Below are positions 61,433 through 64,000 of a DNA stretch of 64,000 bases, in pieces. Under the pieces are notes generated by a model. That model was not told the origin of the DNA. It ran no database searches and saw only the letters and a program-made list of their open reading frames with translations. Numbering within the stretch: the first letter of the stretch is position 1; each line of letters begins with the position of its first letter. This DNA is from Ricinus communis (taxonomy: Eukaryota; Streptophyta; Magnoliopsida; Malpighiales; Euphorbiaceae): assembly GCF_019578655.1 (NCBI RefSeq), contig NC_063261.1, positions 11,106,446 to 11,170,445 on the forward strand, in the 5' to 3' direction. The translations under genes were made by a program, and so were the position numbers.

Positions 61433-61440
61433 TATAAATA
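61433..61440 (+). promoter_or_regulatory. TATA box of the antisense DUF7745-like gene
   Basis: GGCCTATAAATACATGC lies 60 bases before the ATG at 61500. A pyrimidine-rich stretch, CTTCTCCCAAACTTCCTC, follows as in a plant leader. The spacing is right for transcription starting near 61470, on the strand opposite to the retrotransposon. Confidence 0.6.
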
Positions 61441-61499
61441 CATGCACACTTCTCCCAAACTTCCTCATAACACATTTCATTTCTTTTAGACTAAAAACT

Positions 61500-62845
61500 A
61501 TGACTCAAAGAAGTGCCAAAGCCCTCCAAACTGTTCTCAAATCGCTAACTAGCGATGAGCGGATTAAGCTTAGGAAATTTTATCTCTCTTCTTTTAAAGC
61601 CATGCAACATATCAAGCTTGATTGTGGCTTCTTTCAGTCGACTATTAACTTTTGGTGCCCAAAAGATCATGTTTTCTGCTTCAATGGGCAAGAGCTATGC
61701 CCTATGATTAAAGAGTTTACTGCTAATCCTGGAGGCCCTAAGGATTCTACTCTTCCCATTGCCTTGTCAAAGTTAGATGACCCTTTTCCTGGTAAATTGG
61801 TAGAGTTATTCAATATGCCCCCAACTGAGGTACTTTCCCATTCTGTTGGCGAATACTTTGCCATTACCATATTGATCTCTTGTTGTGAGAAGAAGGAAAG
61901 GGTATACCTGCTTGGGTTAGGAGTTTGAGCTTTTGCCTTTATGTCTAATTCAGACTGATTTCTCTATAGGGAGAGGGACATATTATAATTGCTAGCATCA
62001 TTGACCAAGTGGAGCATGCTGCTAACCTAATTCCTGTCATCTTGGCTAAAATCATTATTGGATTAGACATGTACAAAATTCATCAACGGTTTGGCAGCAG
62101 ACTCATTCTCTTGCAAGTATGCAACCAAATCTCTTTTTCTATTTATTCTTTTTGCCTTAATTTTTGCCTATGCCACCCCTTCAGGTTTTCAACTTAGCAA
62201 GCTTTTGTCTTAATTTTTTCCTAAGCCGCCCTTTCGAGTTTTCAACTTGACAGACTATATTTTTGCCTAAGTCGCCTTATCAAGTTTTCAACTTAGGTTT
62301 TATTATTTTATTATTTTCTTTTTCTTTTTCTTTCTCTTTTTATAGATTTAGTTGCGCGAGAGGCTTCAAATACTGACCATTCCAAAGGACATTGACAAAT
62401 ATGATCCGAAGCATGTGCAAGTTTGCTCCATCGCTACCCCACAAGGTCATGAGGGCCGAATTTCTTAGATGAAGGGCATTCCAGACACACTTATCTGCTA
62501 GACCTGCCCTTGGTGGAGAATCAAGCATGTCATACTCCTGGTGTATGGTGGATGTGTTCCCTTACTTGGTTTACGAGCATCTACTTTCTACACATCTTCG
62601 AGACTCTATCGCTACTATGGGCAAACATAACGGATTTTGGAATTTCCTCCCAAGTTTGAGAGTTTCCTACCGAGGCAAGACTTCTTGGATAAAATCAAGA
62701 GACTCTGGCCCCGTCGTACTATAGAGCACAATCTTGATATCAAAGCCGGCCTTACTACAAACGACAACTTTAAGCTTGGCTCCAGCTTCAAACTTCTTCC
62801 ATACCTGGATTTACACATTCAAGAGGACTCGAGAGCTAGCTACTG
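61500..62845 (+). pseudogene. DUF7745-like gene, antisense in copy II
   Basis: Exon 1 (61500-61901, 134 codons) starts MTQRSAKALQ and contains LTSDERIKLRKFYLSSF, FWCPKDHVFCFNGQELCPM and IKEFTANPGG, the pattern W-P-x-x-H-V-F-x-F-N-G-x-E-L-C-P-x-x-x-E-F of the plant family I know as DUF7745, often found in transposon contexts. The intron 61902-61969 is in phase 0; exon 2 (61970-62116) continues GHIIIASIIDQVEHAANLIP. Intron 62117-about 62345 holds a minisatellite. Exon 3 starts with an in-frame TAG before LRERLQILTIPKDID and stops near 62470; the homology probably continues in other frames to 62845. The first two exons are open and could still be expressed. No biochemical role is known to me. 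Confidence 0.6.
62151..62297. repeat. Minisatellite in the DUF7745-like gene intron
   Basis: Three units of about 50 bases carry TTTTGCCTAAGCCGCC and then GTTTTCAACTT. A related single unit lies at 63097-63150. Confidence 0.75.
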
Positions 62846-63188
62846 AGTTTTTAGATGCAGATGCTAAAAGAAGAAAGTGAATAATGCTTCTATTTGGATC
62901 TCAATTATTTTGCTTTGGACTTAGTTTTGCCTTTTCTTTAGTAGTGCACAAAGTAATAAACAAATAAATATATTTTTGATAAAAATTCAAAATAATTTAT
63001 TCATTTAGTAAAGGCCCAAATGGGCACATTTGATTTTCTCATGATACAACTCCTGTTATCAGCCAATCCACTTAGATTTTCTAACTGAACTTTTTCTCTT
63101 TTATGCCTTAACTTTTACCTGACCAGCCTTTTCAAGTTTTTCAATCAGTGGGCTATTTTTTCTATTCATTTATTTTATTTTTATTTTT
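62846..63188. other. Spacer between the antisense gene and the integrase end
   Basis: AT-rich, with one more copy of the minisatellite-like unit near 63100. No gene. Confidence 0.4.
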
Positions 63189-63614
63189 TTATATATAGTA
63201 TTTCTTGAGATGATCTAGGTTAATAGGCTCGGAGAATTCATTCCCTTCTAGGTATGAAATCTTTGTAGCACCCTTAGGCATATCTTTTTTAACTAAATAT
63301 GCGCCTTCCCTATTAGGCTTGAATTTTCCTCTTGGATTGAATGCAGTAGGTCTTGTGTGTTTCAACACCAAGTGTTCAACTCTGATTTTTCCCAGTTTGA
63401 CCTTCTTATTGAATGCCCTAACTATTCGCTTTTGGTACAACTGCATGTAATATAAGGCTTTCATCCTCTTTTCATTAATCATAGCCAAATGCTAGTATCT
63501 CTGCTGACCCACTAGTACTCAAGTATCTCAGCCTCCAACACAACCCTCAAATACTTTAATTCCAATTCGACTGGCAGGACTGCCTCTGCCACATAAACTA
63601 TAGAGTATGGAGTC
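63189..63614 (-). pseudogene. Tat-type integrase C-terminus
   Basis: On the minus strand it reads TPYSIVYVAEAVLPVEL, then a stop, then MAMINEKRMKALYYMQLYQ, RAFNKKVKLGKIRVEHLVL, PRGKFKPNREGAYLVK and finally EFSEPINLDHLKKYYI. The KFKPNWEGP-like and NLDxLKKYY ending are typical of Tat/Athila/Ogre polyproteins, where integrase is the last domain. It is truncated upstream at about 63615. Confidence 0.85.
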
Positions 63615-63652
63615 TACCTGATGCAACCAAGGATGCATCTAAGTCAACTAGC

Positions 63653-63853
63653 ATGGATCCACTAGCCTATGGAGGACCAATGACACGAGCAAGGAGTAAG
63701 AAGTTAAAGCAAGCCTTAAATTCTTACTTGGAGCATGTTTTGAAGATGGCTAATGATGGTGCTTTTGATGATGATAACAATGCCTTGAAGATAGTGGCAT
63801 TAATTGCTATTAATGAGCAATTGGGGCAGAAACTCATCTTCAATAAGGCGTGA
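63653..63853 (+). pseudogene. Fragment of another Ty3/gypsy polyprotein
   Basis: GGPMTRARSKKLKQALNS is a motif I associate with plant Ty3/gypsy polyproteins, seen here in a short open frame. Its strand is opposite to the integrase fragment next to it, so a second element or a rearrangement starts at about 63616-63650. Confidence 0.5.
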
Positions 63854-63950
63854 CCACGCCTTACAACCTGTGAGCTGCGCAGAAAGTGGGCAGAAGCTCA
63901 TCTTCCAAAAGGCGTGTGACCACGCCTTACAGTTTATAAGCTGCCTACAA
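63829..63950. repeat. Tandem repeat with GGCGTGACCACGCC
   Basis: Two units of about 65 bases: GCAGAAACTCATCTTCAATA then AGGCGTGACCACGCCTTACA, repeated with small changes at 63891. The core AAGGCGTG(TG)ACCACGCCTT is itself self-complementary. A related CACGCCTTGTAAG occurs at 58062. Confidence 0.75.
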
Positions 63951-64000
63951 AAAGAGCTTCGAATTTTTCAAGATAATTTCGAAATGGACCCATTTTTAGT

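Larger units (their letters stand above)
55714..63614 (-). mobile_element. Tat/Ogre-like Ty3/gypsy element (copy II), 3' half, with antisense genes
   Basis: Read on the minus strand the order is: integrase C-terminus (63614-63189), a gene in antisense (61500-62845, plus), a second gene in antisense (59040-61109, plus), a minisatellite (58320-58108), a pre-LTR segment and LTR C (57954-55714). The upstream part of pol is cut off at a junction near 63615. Copy I at 38.7-44.9 kb has the same order on the other strand, which supports that the antisense genes belong to the element. Extra, often antisense, ORFs between pol and the 3' LTR are known from the Tat lineage. Confidence 0.7.

Overview
The window is nuclear DNA from a flowering plant, most likely a eudicot. 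It has GT-AG (and one GC-AG) introns, plant LTR retrotransposons primed by initiator tRNA-Met, an endogenous plant pararetrovirus, MITEs, a chloroplast-derived fragment and one large intron-rich housekeeping gene. The protein of that gene reads like a eudicot FRIENDLY/CLU orthologue. A Malpighiales or Euphorbiaceae source is my guess and is not demonstrated.

Layout: (1) 90-9562 is a complete Ty3/gypsy chromovirus, probably Tekay/Del-like, with 2.3-kb LTRs that are nearly identical and a perfect 5-bp target duplication. Its gag-pol is broken in many places. It sits inside an older open frame. (2) 9563-11060 holds a decayed GRF zinc-finger gene and a short rpoC2 plastid insert. (3) 11063-18652 is an endogenous caulimovirid locus built as a giant inverted repeat with arms of about 3.2-3.3 kb and a unique centre of about 1 kb, lying between TA microsatellites. 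(4) 18653-22880 is AT-rich, with a tandem duplication, a perfect palindrome and a 1.25-kb hAT-like element.

(5) 22881-36000 carries the only clearly functional host gene, FMT (FRIENDLY/CLU). I resolve 28 coding exons with every junction in phase, giving 1424 residues. Its introns carry a MULE-type MITE, a tandemly duplicated splice acceptor and one GC donor. Its leader intron carries a long hairpin whose loop is an inverted copy of the gene's own leader. (6) 36000-38700 is AT-rich, with a 1.43-kb non-autonomous MULE-like element.

(7) 38722-44857 and 55714-63614 are two copies, in opposite orientation, of a Tat/Ogre-like Ty3/gypsy family. Each appears to carry antisense host-like genes between pol and the 3' LTR: a multi-exon plant mobile domain (PMD) gene and, in the second copy, a DUF7745-like gene with its own TATA box. 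A dyad motif, AGAGCC-N4-GGCTCT, recurs at two places in every LTR and again just upstream of each antisense gene. This is the part of the window I find least ordinary. (8) Between these copies lie a DUF1985 remnant (about 45.3-46.0 kb), retroelement debris and a decayed Ty1/copia element on the minus strand (48.0-51.9 kb).

All mobile-element coding regions are broken. Family names for the elements come from motifs read by eye and were not checked by database search.
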